A program made the translations under genes and the position numbers. A stretch of DNA of 64,000 nucleotides from the NCBI RefSeq assembly GCF_020623625.1, contig NC_060203.1:248001-312000 (forward strand), given 5' to 3'. This document shows positions 18,399-28,843 of this stretch, one piece after another. The DNA comes from Saccharomycodes ludwigii. Taxonomy: Eukaryota; Ascomycota; Saccharomycetes; Saccharomycodales; Saccharomycodaceae. Position 1 is the first letter of the stretch, and each line of letters opens with the position of its first letter. Below the pieces are notes generated by a model. It was not told the origin of the DNA, searched no databases, and was given only the letters and a program-made list of their open reading frames with translations.

Positions 18399-21300
18399 TC
18401 ATTTATTCAACAAAGAATCACGTGTAATATCACTGTCATTATCATGACGAGCCATCTCAATATCCTGATTATTTGCAATCCTAAAAATGCTTAAAAACCT
18501 TTTCCACAAACGTAACCAAAATCTATGTGACCCATCGCCGTAATTTCTGTTATTTCTTAAACTATCTACATAATCTTCATGTAAATCAGGAGGTGTCCAT
18601 CTGTTTAACATTAAAGAATTGGTAACAACACTTATAGAACTGAAAGCCATGGCTAGACCGGCAATCATAGGGTGTAAAGTTATACCCCAGGGGATTAAAA
18701 CACCAATAGCAATAGGTAACATAAGCATATTGTATAACATTGCCCAGAAAAAATTGAGTTTAATTCTTTGGAAAGTTTTAGTAGAGATGTCCAACCCATA
18801 GATCAATCCCTTTATGGAATCATTTTTAGCATCGTCCAAAATAACTATATTACTTGCTTCGATGGCAATATCGGTACCTGAAGAGATCGACACACCCAAA
18901 TCGCTTGTAACTAAAGCTAAGGAATCGTTAACACCATCACCTATAAAGCAAACCACTTCTTTATTATGTTCTTGCGAATACCTAACAATTTCATTTTTTT
19001 TTGAGGGAGAAACCTCACTATAAACATTTTCTAGTGGAATACCCAAATGATTGGCTACCTCATTTGCAACTTTATGGTTATCACCAGTAACCATACCGAC
19101 TTTATAGTTTTTAGAAAGTAAATATTGAACCACTGCAATTGAATCAGACTTGTAATTATCTGATATAACAAATTTACCAATCAATTTACCATCAATGCTC
19201 AAATATGCAACTGTTTTATTTTCAATGTTTTCGAATGTATCTCTATATTTTTTACCTAAAAGTTTAGTATTGCCAGCTGAATCTTGGGGGTCAAACATCG
19301 ATTTATTACCAATAGCAACTCTGTGAGTTTGTTGATTTTGATTAACACTTATTTCGGCTTCTACACCCTTGCCTAATATGATATTACTTGATAAAATTTC
19401 AAGTTTATTTGACGCATTAATATTTTTACATATATTAGCAGTTGTAGCTGCCTGTAACCTAGCATATGACACAATAGCCTTAGCAACGGGATGCTCACTT
19501 ATGGATTCAACAACATCAACAATGTTCCATAATGTAGAATCATCCAAGTTGCACGCCTTTTCTCGTTCAGTATCATCAGTATCATTATCATTATCAAACC
19601 TTTCAAAGAATTCAATAGTCATTTTACCCGTTGTTAGGGTTCCTGTCTTATCAAATAAAAACGTGGTGATTTTTCCGACTTTTTGCAAAACATCACCCCC
19701 TTTAATCAATACACCATTTTTGGCGCCCAAACCAGTCCCAACCATAATTGCAGTAGGTGCAGCTAACCCTAAAGCACATGGGCATGCTACCACAATAACA
19801 CTAATGCAGACTTGGAAACACATATATACCGCACCATACTCACTTTCTTTAAAAATTTTCGGTGGATTATTACATATACAACTAACAACAAACCAGGTTA
19901 TAAAAGTGAATAATGCTAAAAGTAAAACAAAGGGAACAAATTTGGAGGCGATATAATCTGCATACTTTTGCATAGGAGCCTTGGCTAATTGAGCTTGTCT
20001 CATAATTTTGATAATATTGGATAACTTGGTTGTATCTCCGACTTGAGTGGCTTTAAAATAAAAATGACCTGAGCCGTTAATAGACCCACCAATTACCAGG
20101 TCATTCAAAGACTTATAAACTAGTAATGATTCACCATTAATTAAACTTTCATCAATCTCTGATTCGCCTCTAACAATAATTCCATCACATGGAATTTTCA
20201 TACCTGGTTTAATCTCCACAATATCGCCAACTTCCAATAGATCAACACTGATTTCTTTACTGTTGTTGGTCGATGCTTCATATAACAAACACGTTGAAGG
20301 TGTCAATGTCATAAACTTACTTAGGGCAGTTGATGTTTGGGACTTGGCCTTATTTTCTAAATATTTACCCAAGGAAATAAATGTTATTAACATCGTGGAT
20401 GTATCAAAACACACTTTAGGCATCTCAGAATAGTTATTACTATTATTATTATTATTGCCATTGTATTGCATCATTGGATAAGACATCATCGGCATGTTGT
20501 TGTTGCGACCTGAATCAAGCCTATTGGCCACATAGATATTTCTTAAAATAGAACCAACACTAAACAAATAAGCTGAGGTGGTGGAAATGCAGACCAATGT
20601 GTCCATAGTTCCAGTTAAATGCTTTAAAGAATTGTAAGTTGCTTTGTAGAAAAATCCACCCAAATAAAACTGAACATATGAGGCTAAAAGTAAACCAATT
20701 AAATCCCTACTGTAAAATCCATTGACTAAAAATTCGGTATAGGGGAAAATACCCTTACACGATTTATTGGGGAAAAACATTGGTATAAAAGTGTAAATGG
20801 CCATAATTAAAAAGGAACAAATACCTGCATGTATTAATTTATGACGCCAAAATTGGATCTCCTTTACCCTTGATAAAATCTTTAGCTGCGAAGAATTGTC
20901 TAAGGAAGACGAAACACAACTGTCAAACCCTAGATCCGAAAGTTCAGCAATGATTTGTCTGATATTAATAATTGTTGGGTTATAAGTTACAGCACAATTT
21001 TCCGTAGCTAGTTTGACCGTACAGTCACTTATTCCTTGAATGTTTTTTAAACCACTTTCTATTGTGGTAACACAGACATCGCCAGACATACCAAATACCT
21101 TTAAGTTTATACATTTCTCAGAAACCAAAGAAGCAGAAGTATCTGAATTTTCGTCTAAACCTATTAAACTAGCATCAAACCCGCAATCTTCTATTATAGT
21201 TTGTAGCTCCTGATAGTTTTTAATTATGGCAGGGTCATAATTTATAGTACATTCTTCTGTAACCAAGGATACGTTAACCGATTCTACACCGTTTAAATCT

Positions 21301-21701
21301 TCTAATTGTTTGGTGATTGTAGCCACACATGCACTACAAGTCATACCTTGAACGTTGAAATGGATTCTGTTAGTCTCAGAATCATTATTGAGTGTACTTA
21401 TATTACCATTTATGTTACTGCCATTGCTAGCTTTAATCGTTTGTTTCACTTCTTCTTGCTTATTCCCCCCGTCCTTTTCCTCTAAAGATATTAAATTTGC
21501 ATCAAACCCACAATCTTCTATTACTTCTATTAAATCTTCATGGCTTTTAATAAGAGTTGAATCATAATCTACGTTACATTCTTCAGTAACTAAAGATACA
21601 TTAACCGATTCTACACCCTTTAGGTTTTCTAGTTGCTTGGTGATTGTAGCCACACAGGCGCTACAAGTCATACCTTGTACACTTATTAACGCTCTAGTCA
21701 T
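18399..21701 (-). CDS. CCC2: CCC2, copper-transporting P1B-type ATPase
   Basis: Ccc2 pumps copper from Atx1 into the Golgi lumen to load Fet3 for iron uptake. The product has 1100 residues (1004 in S. cerevisiae). Three heavy-metal-associated domains precede the membrane part: domain 1 (about 4-74, CSAC at 13-16), domain 2 (about 114-182, CSAC at 122-125) and a third (about 197-265) where GMTCxxC is GMSGDVC, so the first metal cysteine is replaced by Gly207. Then come the A domain (GESEIDESLINGESL), the CPC transport motif in ACPCALGLAAPTA, the phosphorylated Asp684 in DKTGTLTTGK, the SEHP motif of P1B pumps, GDGVNDSLALV, and the final membrane helices. The tail ends DSLLNK. It is expected in Golgi membranes. 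Domains 1 and 2 are nearly identical to each other, unlike in S. cerevisiae. Start ATG gives the first domain directly. Confidence 0.95.
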   Translation of the reverse strand: MTRALISVQGMTCSACVATITKQLENLKGVESVNVSLVTEECNVDYDSTLIKSHEDLIEVIEDCGFDANLISLEEKDGGNKQEEVKQTIKASNGSNINGNISTLNNDSETNRIHFNVQGMTCSACVATITKQLEDLNGVESVNVSLVTEECTINYDPAIIKNYQELQTIIEDCGFDASLIGLDENSDTSASLVSEKCINLKVFGMSGDVCVTTIESGLKNIQGISDCTVKLATENCAVTYNPTIINIRQIIAELSDLGFDSCVSSSLDNSSQLKILSRVKEIQFWRHKLIHAGICSFLIMAIYTFIPMFFPNKSCKGIFPYTEFLVNGFYSRDLIGLLLASYVQFYLGGFFYKATYNSLKHLTGTMDTLVCISTTSAYLFSVGSILRNIYVANRLDSGRNNNMPMMSYPMMQYNGNNNNNSNNYSEMPKVCFDTSTMLITFISLGKYLENKAKSQTSTALSKFMTLTPSTCLLYEASTNNSKEISVDLLEVGDIVEIKPGMKIPCDGIIVRGESEIDESLINGESLLVYKSLNDLVIGGSINGSGHFYFKATQVGDTTKLSNIIKIMRQAQLAKAPMQKYADYIASKFVPFVLLLALFTFITWFVVSCICNNPPKIFKESEYGAVYMCFQVCISVIVVACPCALGLAAPTAIMVGTGLGAKNGVLIKGGDVLQKVGKITTFLFDKTGTLTTGKMTIEFFERFDNDNDTDDTEREKACNLDDSTLWNIVDVVESISEHPVAKAIVSYARLQAATTANICKNINASNKLEILSSNIILGKGVEAEISVNQNQQTHRVAIGNKSMFDPQDSAGNTKLLGKKYRDTFENIENKTVAYLSIDGKLIGKFVISDNYKSDSIAVVQYLLSKNYKVGMVTGDNHKVANEVANHLGIPLENVYSEVSPSKKNEIVRYSQEHNKEVVCFIGDGVNDSLALVTSDLGVSISSGTDIAIEASNIVILDDAKNDSIKGLIYGLDISTKTFQRIKLNFFWAMLYNMLMLPIAIGVLIPWGITLHPMIAGLAMAFSSISVVTNSLMLNRWTPPDLHEDYVDSLRNNRNYGDGSHRFWLRLWKRFLSIFRIANNQDIEMARHDNDSDITRDSLLNK

Positions 21702-21868
21702 AATATATATATAAATTTAAAAGTTTTATTCTTTTTCCTATTCTTTTTCTTTTTTTTACGATAATTTAATCTCGTTTTATATTATATATAACAACTTGAA
21801 ATGAAAAAAAAAAATAATGACAAGCAAATTGAGCTTGGTTCAGTAAATATAATCTCTTTTATATTCAA

Positions 21869-21907
<39 letters not shown>

Positions 21908-22638
21908 CTTTTAGAAGATGTTTTTTTTTTGTTTTTTTTTTTTTTTTTGGCTACTTTTGCTACTTTTGCTACTTTTGATTTTTTATAAGAAGTTTAAGTT
22001 AGCAAGATGCGTAAAAACTTCAAGGATGCATATGTATATATATATATATATTAAAAAAAAAAAAATAAAAAAAAAAGAAAGAAAAACAGAAAAATATAGA
22101 TATTTTATCATTCCTTATAATAGTTTATATATTACCAAATACAGTTCTATACCTGTATTATTGACCCCCCATTGAAAAGAGTGAAAAATTGCATTGTTAA
22201 TATTATTTTGAATGTTAAATGACAATTGCAAGAAATGTCTATGATTAAACCAAAAGTTAATGACTGTTTTGTGGGTGCAACACTCTTAAAAAATAATTGG
22301 TATAATACAAAAATGCTCATTTTTTTTGTGAAAAGCTGCACAAGTTTTTAGCTGCATTTTATTTCATTTTTCATTAAAAGGTGTAAAAAAAAAAAGATTA
22401 AAAGGGTGTAAAAAGTAACCATTATACGATAATTCATATTCGGTACTCTACGGAATACTTCGGTATACATGCTTATACAATTATATAAATAAAAAAAAAA
22501 AAAAAAAAAAAAAAAGAGAATAAAAAAGAATTAAAAAATAACTAAAGGATAAATTGAAGAAAAATAATATATATATATATTAAAAACAAAAGGGAAAAAA
22601 AAAAAAAAAAAAAAAGACACGTCTGTACAATTAAAGCT
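21702..22638. other. Intergenic: CCC2 promoter and CKB2 3' end
   Basis: Very AT-rich: a TA repeat at 21872-21902, T runs at 21921-21949, A runs at 22492-22515 and 22592-22614. A (CTACTTTTG) triplet repeat lies near 21951-21976. Open frames here (21918-22175, 22147-22341) are low complexity. No gene is recognised; I see no convincing Aft1 or Mac1 site. Confidence 0.55.
21872..21902. repeat. (TA)n dinucleotide repeat
   Basis: About 15 TA units about 170 bp upstream of CCC2. Similar TA repeats occur at 33989-34012 and 58094-58117. Confidence 0.85.
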
Positions 22639-23598
22639 TTATCTCCTCTTATTGCCATCATTATTATTGCTGTTCCCATTTTCATAATATTTGACCGGCT
22701 TGTATTTCTGCAGCTTGTAACCACCGTAACAACGATCATCAGTAACATTTATATTCAAATCATTTTCCAAGTGGCTTATATGCTTTAACCTTTGAAGTTC
22801 CTGCCAACGCGCCAACTGAGCGTGTTTATGCAATTCAAATCCAAAAATCTTGGGCACATAATTGTCAATTGGATGTTTAGGAACCAATTGTGGATATTGT
22901 TGTAAAAACATCCCAGGAAAACTAGTACCAAAAAAGGCACCGTCTATAGTACTGTGTCTTGAGGATTTGGGGGTGTACAAATCCTCGCAGCTGGGACAAT
23001 ATAACTTAACATAATCCATATCCGGCTGGTCATGTAATCCTATAGGTAGCAAAGGTTGATAGTTACAAAACACACGTGGACATCTGCCGAAATCTGCATC
23101 CTTGTATTTAGTATACATTTTCTCTAAACCTTTTATAGTAATCACGTAACGGGCATGTATCAAACCATACAGCTTGTTTGCATCTGCTTCTAATAGTTCC
23201 AATTCTTTGGTGCTCATGCGCTCTAAAGTAGACTCACCTAACTCATCAATAATATATTGTATTACCGTAGAGAACCTACAAGATACGAATTTATGTAGAT
23301 TGATTAAATTGAAACGATCTGTTATATAATCTGTATCGATATCACAAAAATATTCATGGCTTTTCTTACCTAAAAATGTATCAATCCATTGTTCAACATA
23401 ATCACTTTCATCATCGTCATCATTATCATCATCGTCATCATCATCATCATCATCATCTTCTTCGTCATTCATACGAATATCTTCTTGAGTAACATTTTTT
23501 TTGGATGATATGGAAGAGGCTTTGTTCTTGGCGATAACTTTAGTATTGTTAGATTCCTTAACTAATGAATTATCTTGGTTTTTTGTCTGACTTGCCAT
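22639..23598 (-). CDS. CKB2: CKB2, casein kinase 2 regulatory (beta') subunit
   Basis: Ckb2 dimerises with Ckb1 and bridges the catalytic subunits Cka1/Cka2 of CK2. The product has 319 residues (258 in S. cerevisiae). A low-complexity N-terminus includes an acidic run (about 46-66) that would act as the autoinhibitory/substrate-like acidic segment. The conserved part begins YVEQWIDTFLGKKSHEYFCDID and includes YITDRFNLINL, KLYGLIHARYVITIKGL, the zinc site with Cys pairs in FGRCPRVFCN and LYCPSCEDLY, RHSTIDGAFFGTSFPGMFLQ, and PKIFGFELHKHAQLARWQELQRLK. The pattern PSCEDLYTPKSSRHS and the C-terminal KHAQLARWQEL identify Ckb2 over Ckb1. It is divergent to HIR2, as in S. cerevisiae (YOR039W/YOR038C). 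Confidence 0.97.
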   Translation of the reverse strand: MASQTKNQDNSLVKESNNTKVIAKNKASSISSKKNVTQEDIRMNDEEDDDDDDDDDDDNDDDDESDYVEQWIDTFLGKKSHEYFCDIDTDYITDRFNLINLHKFVSCRFSTVIQYIIDELGESTLERMSTKELELLEADANKLYGLIHARYVITIKGLEKMYTKYKDADFGRCPRVFCNYQPLLPIGLHDQPDMDYVKLYCPSCEDLYTPKSSRHSTIDGAFFGTSFPGMFLQQYPQLVPKHPIDNYVPKIFGFELHKHAQLARWQELQRLKHISHLENDLNINVTDDRCYGGYKLQKYKPVKYYENGNSNNNDGNKRR

Positions 23599-24066
23599 GA
23601 TTTCTTTTTTAGGATGACCGTTTCCTTATTTACAACTTAAAAGTTTTATTTAACTTTGAGCGAAATACAGGAACGAATATATGTTTCTTTTTCTTTTTCT
23701 TTTTATTTTCCCCTTTCCTTTTTGTTCTATAATAAAATGAATACTGACAGAAAACTTTTGAAGAAGAAGGGTTGTGTGAGTGCGGCGGCGGCGGAGAAAA
23801 GGAATTAAAAGTTTGCTTTCTCTGTTTTTCTTTATTATATTTTACTCTGTCTAAGCTATTTAATCCTTTTAGTTTAGTTGTAATGCTGAATTAAAAGTCT
23901 ATATCTTTTTTTTTGGAAATTAAGAAAAAAGAAAAAAAAAAAAAAACAAAAAAAAAATTTCAACTAAAAGCTTCCAACTAACAAATAGTAACAACAACAA
24001 AAAGAGATTGCTAAAGCTTGCTGAGAGCTTATTACAAAGCGTATGTTACATGTAAATATAACAAGG

Positions 24067-24099
<33 letters not shown>

Positions 24100-24333
24100 T
24101 GAATGAATTCTTGATTATGTCCGAATAGCATATCCAATAATATTCGGTAATCTGCAACAAAAATATTATTTTTTATTATAATAATTGACCCACGCAATAG
24201 ATATAAAGTGATAAATAATGAACAATTGCTTGAATCAAAACTGCTTCCACATAATTATTTAATGTATCAATATGTACAATTTTATCAATAAACTTCCTAG
24301 AGGAGACAGAAAAGAGAAAAAGGGAGAATTATC
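23599..24333. other. Divergent promoter CKB2/HIR2
   Basis: 735 bp between divergent genes. Contains a CGG triplet patch (23782-23793), A tracts at 23933-23945 and 24067-24096 and a TATAAAG box (24203-24209). The open frame at 23964-24197 is low complexity. Nothing else is recognised. Confidence 0.55.
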
Positions 24334-27207
24334 ATGAAATTATTAAGATTCCCATATCCTTACCATAATGGAACAATTACAGCCATTGCATGTTTATATT
24401 ACTATGATGACAATTCTGACGAAAATAACCATAATAACAAAGATTTCTTATTTACCTGCGGCGGTGATAACAAAATTCTAATATGGGATGTACAAGAACT
24501 AATAGATACAACCATTGGTAAAAATCAATCAATACCTCAACCTATAGAGGAAGTGTTATATCCTGAAATCAAAGATAGCGATGGTATCAGTCCTACTGCA
24601 CCATTTAAGCTACAATTCACCAGCATGCAAAACAAAAGTTTATTTATGGCCTTTGATAGCCAAACTTATGTTTTGGTAAACTATTCTCCTAATAATGCTA
24701 CTACCAATACTAGTAACACTAATAACAAAATCATTTCTTTATTTGAACCAAAAACCGTGACTGTTATAGATATAGGCTGTATCGGTGGTTATGGATTTGT
24801 ATTGTTACAACAATTATATAAAAATGAAAATGATACCAAGGTTGGTATCGACACAACTGCTGGCATGTATTTAGTTAGAGTCTTCAATAGTGATGGGAAG
24901 TATATATTTGATATACCCTTAATGGAAAACACTGATAGAAAAATAGCTCCAGTAACTTTAATACCGGACCCAACAGAACAATTTTTAGTCATTTATAACA
25001 ATAATAAATCTGTATTTGTAATCCAATACGATATAAAATTGAAAACTTTTAAAAAGCTATATAGGCTACCTCAATACACTAATGTTGAACCGATTCATTA
25101 TAAAATAGATATGCCACCGCAGGGTAATTTTATTCCATTAGCTAATGTGGTCAACTCGACGAAGCAACCAACAATTTCCTTGGTGGATATGCCAGGCGCT
25201 CCACTAGCTCATAATACCACTAATGGTATCATACCCGCTATTCAGACAAAGCAAAGCCAATTTAAGACTATTGTTTCATTAGTTGGCCAATCGGAACCAG
25301 ATTGTAATATAATCAAATTTTCACCAAGAGTGTACTGTAAACATAGTAAAAAAACAAAAGAAGTTTTCCATTACAATTTGTTGGCAACTGCAACCACCAA
25401 CTCTGACAATATTGTTGTTTGGAATACTAAAAGAAAAAAGCCTTTATTTAATGCGGCTCAAATATCAAATTCTCCAGATGGGGGTAACAATAACACTACT
25501 AGCAAAGATTTTACAAATAAAAAAAATATTTCTGATATATGCTGGTCTTCAGATGGGAAAACTTTGATTGTTACTTCATTTAATGGGTTTATTTCAATTT
25601 TTTCATTCAAAATAGAGGAATTAGGCGACATAATGACTTTTCAAGATATGGAAAAATTAAAGCTATTAAAGTTACCACCGCTATCTCCTCCGGTAATTGA
25701 TAAAAACATGGAATCCACCACTGTGCAAGGTACTGTTAAAAATAAAAAAACCAGCACAGTAATTAAGGGCAAGGACTCCCAAGATGTTGCCATTAACCTA
25801 CCAACAAAGGAACCCCAAAAGATTATTTCATCAAACATTATGAAATTTACTCTGCCCTCATCCGCGGTACCAAAAGATTTAAAAAGGGTTAAATCATCTG
25901 CAAATCATACTACCCATTCTGCCGCTAAGAAAGTTAAAAAAGAATTGAAAGAATTGGATTTTATAGACACTTCATTGCTATTACCCTTGGTAGCTTTTTC
26001 AAAAATAAGGTTGGCTATTCCAAAAGTCAGATTGAAGTTTAGTTATTCCACTAAAAACTATAAAATAAGTGTGATTAATGGTAACAGTACAGAGGCAATT
26101 CCGACTAAATTAATACTAGACTCTTTGAAGACAAACAACGGCATAACTACCGATGATAATGTGCTGGAAAAACCCATTTTCACTTCAACTCATTATTTGC
26201 CTAAATTGATCAATTTGTGTACCGGAACAGAATATTTTTGGGCGATTGCTACTGAACAGGGTCAAATTCATATACATTCAGTGGCTGGAGGTTCACATTT
26301 GGTGCCTCCAATTATATTAGGTGTGCCCGTTAGTTTTTTAGAGAGTTGTGGTGTATATTTAATGTGTATTACTTCAATTGGTCAGCTATACTGCTGGGAT
26401 ATAGCCAAGTTAAAATTAAAGTTTCCTATGTGTGATATTTATCCTCTTTTGTCACCAACTCTAAGATACTCTGATGAGATTTTGAGCAGAGCAGAAAACT
26501 TGACCTCGTGCAGTATAAGTAGTAATGGTGTACCCATAATCACTACTAGTAATGGTGATGGGTACATGTATGACTGTGATATGCAAAATTGGCTATTGGT
26601 AAGTGATTCATGGTGGGCCTACGGTTCTCAGTATTGGGATCTAACCAACACTATCAATGGTGATTCATCCGTGGTTTCAACTGTACAAAGGGAGCAAAAT
26701 AATGATAATAAGGGCTCTTATAGAGACGAGCTTGGAACAAATACACCTACGTCTAGCATAGTCAGTTATTTAGAGAGCAGAACAAATGATGAACTATACA
26801 GACGTGGCAGTGTGAAATTAATTCAGAAATTTGCTAAAACTATGCTAATGAAAGAGGGTTTTGAAAACTTAGAAGAAATTGTGTCTTTAGCACATCTAGA
26901 AAATAGAATTTTGTGTTGTTTAAAATTAAAAATGTATTCTGAATTTGAACATTTATTGATCACCTATTGTGTGAGATTAGCTGAGATGGATTATGCTGAT
27001 AGGTTAAATGAAGTTTTCCAATTTTTATACGGTGATGATGGACAAGATTCTAACTTGTGCGAAGATATAGGTGCTGACAGTGCAAACGTCAAATTAAAAA
27101 CCAAGCACCAACTTTTACATTCCGTATTAGTGGCATGCACGTCAATCAGGCAAGTCCAAAGGTTAACCTTATCATATTTTACAGCATTGGAAAACTCAAA
27201 CTTGTAA
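24334..27207 (+). CDS. HIR2: HIR2, subunit of the HIR nucleosome-assembly complex
   Basis: Hir2 with Hir1, Hir3 and Hpc2 forms the histone H3/H4 chaperone that represses histone genes outside S phase and assembles chromatin independently of replication. The product has 957 residues (875 in S. cerevisiae). The N-terminal WD40 propeller (about 1-440) begins MKLLRFPYPYHNGTITAIA; it includes NNIVVWNTKRKKPLFNA-like and WSSDGKTLIVTSFNGFISIF blocks. A linker with Lys/Thr-rich sequence holds the B-domain-like MKFTLPSSAVPKDLKRVKS segment. The HIRA C-terminal domain follows: LVPPIILGVPVSFLESCGVYLMCITSIGQLYCWDI, YPLLSPTLRYSDEILSRAENLTSCSIS, LLVSDSWWAYGSQYWD, and a helical end with MLMKEGFENLEEIVSLAHLENR. 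It converges with MSW1 (142 bp). Confidence 0.96.
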   Translation: MKLLRFPYPYHNGTITAIACLYYYDDNSDENNHNNKDFLFTCGGDNKILIWDVQELIDTTIGKNQSIPQPIEEVLYPEIKDSDGISPTAPFKLQFTSMQNKSLFMAFDSQTYVLVNYSPNNATTNTSNTNNKIISLFEPKTVTVIDIGCIGGYGFVLLQQLYKNENDTKVGIDTTAGMYLVRVFNSDGKYIFDIPLMENTDRKIAPVTLIPDPTEQFLVIYNNNKSVFVIQYDIKLKTFKKLYRLPQYTNVEPIHYKIDMPPQGNFIPLANVVNSTKQPTISLVDMPGAPLAHNTTNGIIPAIQTKQSQFKTIVSLVGQSEPDCNIIKFSPRVYCKHSKKTKEVFHYNLLATATTNSDNIVVWNTKRKKPLFNAAQISNSPDGGNNNTTSKDFTNKKNISDICWSSDGKTLIVTSFNGFISIFSFKIEELGDIMTFQDMEKLKLLKLPPLSPPVIDKNMESTTVQGTVKNKKTSTVIKGKDSQDVAINLPTKEPQKIISSNIMKFTLPSSAVPKDLKRVKSSANHTTHSAAKKVKKELKELDFIDTSLLLPLVAFSKIRLAIPKVRLKFSYSTKNYKISVINGNSTEAIPTKLILDSLKTNNGITTDDNVLEKPIFTSTHYLPKLINLCTGTEYFWAIATEQGQIHIHSVAGGSHLVPPIILGVPVSFLESCGVYLMCITSIGQLYCWDIAKLKLKFPMCDIYPLLSPTLRYSDEILSRAENLTSCSISSNGVPIITTSNGDGYMYDCDMQNWLLVSDSWWAYGSQYWDLTNTINGDSSVVSTVQREQNNDNKGSYRDELGTNTPTSSIVSYLESRTNDELYRRGSVKLIQKFAKTMLMKEGFENLEEIVSLAHLENRILCCLKLKMYSEFEHLLITYCVRLAEMDYADRLNEVFQFLYGDDGQDSNLCEDIGADSANVKLKTKHQLLHSVLVACTSIRQVQRLTLSYFTALENSNL

Positions 27208-27349
27208 TTAAAAAAAAAAAAAAAAAAAAAAAAGCTCCATTCTATTTATCTATTTACAGGTTCTACATTATTAAATATCATATGAATTAAGCACTGTATA
27301 TTGTTACTGACAAAGTTATTTAATACTGATACGTACTTCTTCGTCTTGT

Positions 27350-28525
27350 CTACAAAAATCCCATTGTTTTTTTAATTTCTTGAATATTCTTTTCTGCAAT
27401 TTCAGATGCAGCTTCCACACCATTTTTGATAACAGATTCTAAAAAATCTGGGTTTCCAACTAACTTATTAAAGTTTTCTCTTGGTTCACGCAAATGTTCA
27501 ATTAAAATATCAGCAATATAAGATTTGAGGTCCCTATAATTGTTGAATCGGGAAAAATCCTTTTCTACATCCTGTATGGATTTACGTTGCACACCACTAA
27601 TCATATTAGTTAGATTACTCAAACCTGGTCTTTCTATTGGATCGTAATTAAAATGGTCCGTTATAGAATCAGTTACAGCTTTCTTGATTTTACGTTGAAT
27701 ACTTTCTGGAGGATCGTTTAAATATATTAAACTATTTTGATTGGGATCAGATTTCGACATCTTCTTTTCGACATTTGACAAACTTAAGATTTTTTTGGTT
27801 GGAGCCAACATAGTTTTGGGTAATGGGAACAAATTTGTTTTATAACAATTATTAAAAAGCCCTGCTAGTGTTCTTGTGCACTCTAAATGCTGAGCTTGAT
27901 CGTCTCCCACAGGGACATGCGTGGCTTTATAAATTAAGATATCTGCTGCCTGTAAGACAGGGTATGAAAACAAACCCAATTTAACATTATTCAGATCATT
28001 TGTGGCTGCTTTAGACTTCCATTGTGTCATTCTATTTAGAGTTCCCATCGAGGCAAATGTCGATAGTATCCAATGCAATTCTGCATGCTGCTTGATACCT
28101 GATTGAGTAAAAATAATGGCCTTTTTGGGGTCAATACCAATAGACAATAAACTTGCAATAGCCTCTAATCGGGTTTTTTTAAAAGATTTAGCATCAGGCT
28201 TAGGTATAGTGATCGCATGCAGATCAGCAGCACCAAATAATAATTTCACATCATTCTTATTATTAGATGATTTCAAATCACATAAATCCTTCCAAACCCT
28301 CACTGCACCTAGATAATTACCCAGGTGAAATTGACCCGTGGGTTGGATCATACTAAATATTGTAGCATTTGAGGGAATATCATCTGTATGTAATTTGTAA
28401 TCTGTTGTTTTGATAGTTCCCTTTGAATTTGCTATAGTATGTGAAGTTAAAAAACGTTGCGCTTTTGAAAACAAGGGTGATCTTAATTCAGGTACAATAC
28501 TGTTTAATTGTCGACAAGTGAACAT
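27350..28525 (-). CDS. MSW1: MSW1, mitochondrial tryptophanyl-tRNA synthetase
   Basis: Charges mitochondrial tRNA-Trp. The product has 391 residues (379 in S. cerevisiae). The first 30 residues are basic and Ser/Leu-rich with few acids (MFTCRQLNSIVPELRSPLFSKAQRFL), a likely mitochondrial presequence. Class Ic synthetase motifs: IQPTGQFHLGNYLGA (HIGH-type), LFSYPVLQAADILIYKATHVPVGDDQAQHLE, and KKMSKSDP (KMSKS) followed by IYLNDPPESIQRKIKKAVTDS. TrpS length and the bacterial-like insert pattern fit the organellar form. S. cerevisiae MSW1 (YDR268W) lies beside CIA1 and CCC2; here CYC2 from the other duplicated block sits between MSW1 and CIA1. Confidence 0.96.
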   Translation of the reverse strand: MFTCRQLNSIVPELRSPLFSKAQRFLTSHTIANSKGTIKTTDYKLHTDDIPSNATIFSMIQPTGQFHLGNYLGAVRVWKDLCDLKSSNNKNDVKLLFGAADLHAITIPKPDAKSFKKTRLEAIASLLSIGIDPKKAIIFTQSGIKQHAELHWILSTFASMGTLNRMTQWKSKAATNDLNNVKLGLFSYPVLQAADILIYKATHVPVGDDQAQHLECTRTLAGLFNNCYKTNLFPLPKTMLAPTKKILSLSNVEKKMSKSDPNQNSLIYLNDPPESIQRKIKKAVTDSITDHFNYDPIERPGLSNLTNMISGVQRKSIQDVEKDFSRFNNYRDLKSYIADILIEHLREPRENFNKLVGNPDFLESVIKNGVEAASEIAEKNIQEIKKTMGFL

Positions 28526-28843
28526 ATTACCCTTTTTTTTTAATTCTAAAATATTTATTATTTCTGATATTTTTATATTTGCTAAACAAAGCCTTATATG
28601 TTGTTGGTTGTGAAAAATAAATTAAAAATGTGTCCATATCCAAAAATCTAAACGTAATTACAGTAAAAAAAAAAAAAACCAAAAAAAAAAAAAAAAAAAA
28701 GCTTTTCTTGTATTTTATTGTATTTTATTTTTTTTTCTTAATAATGCAGTCGCGTTTAGAAATCTTTTGTCATACAAAAAGTTGAGGAAAAAGGATCTAA
28801 AATTATAAATATATACAAAATTCTTTTAAGCTTATACACGTTT
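28526..28843. other. Intergenic: MSW1 promoter and CYC2 3' end
   Basis: About 320 bp with A runs at 28664-28678 and 28681-28700 and T-rich flanks. No gene or clear site is seen. Confidence 0.55.
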
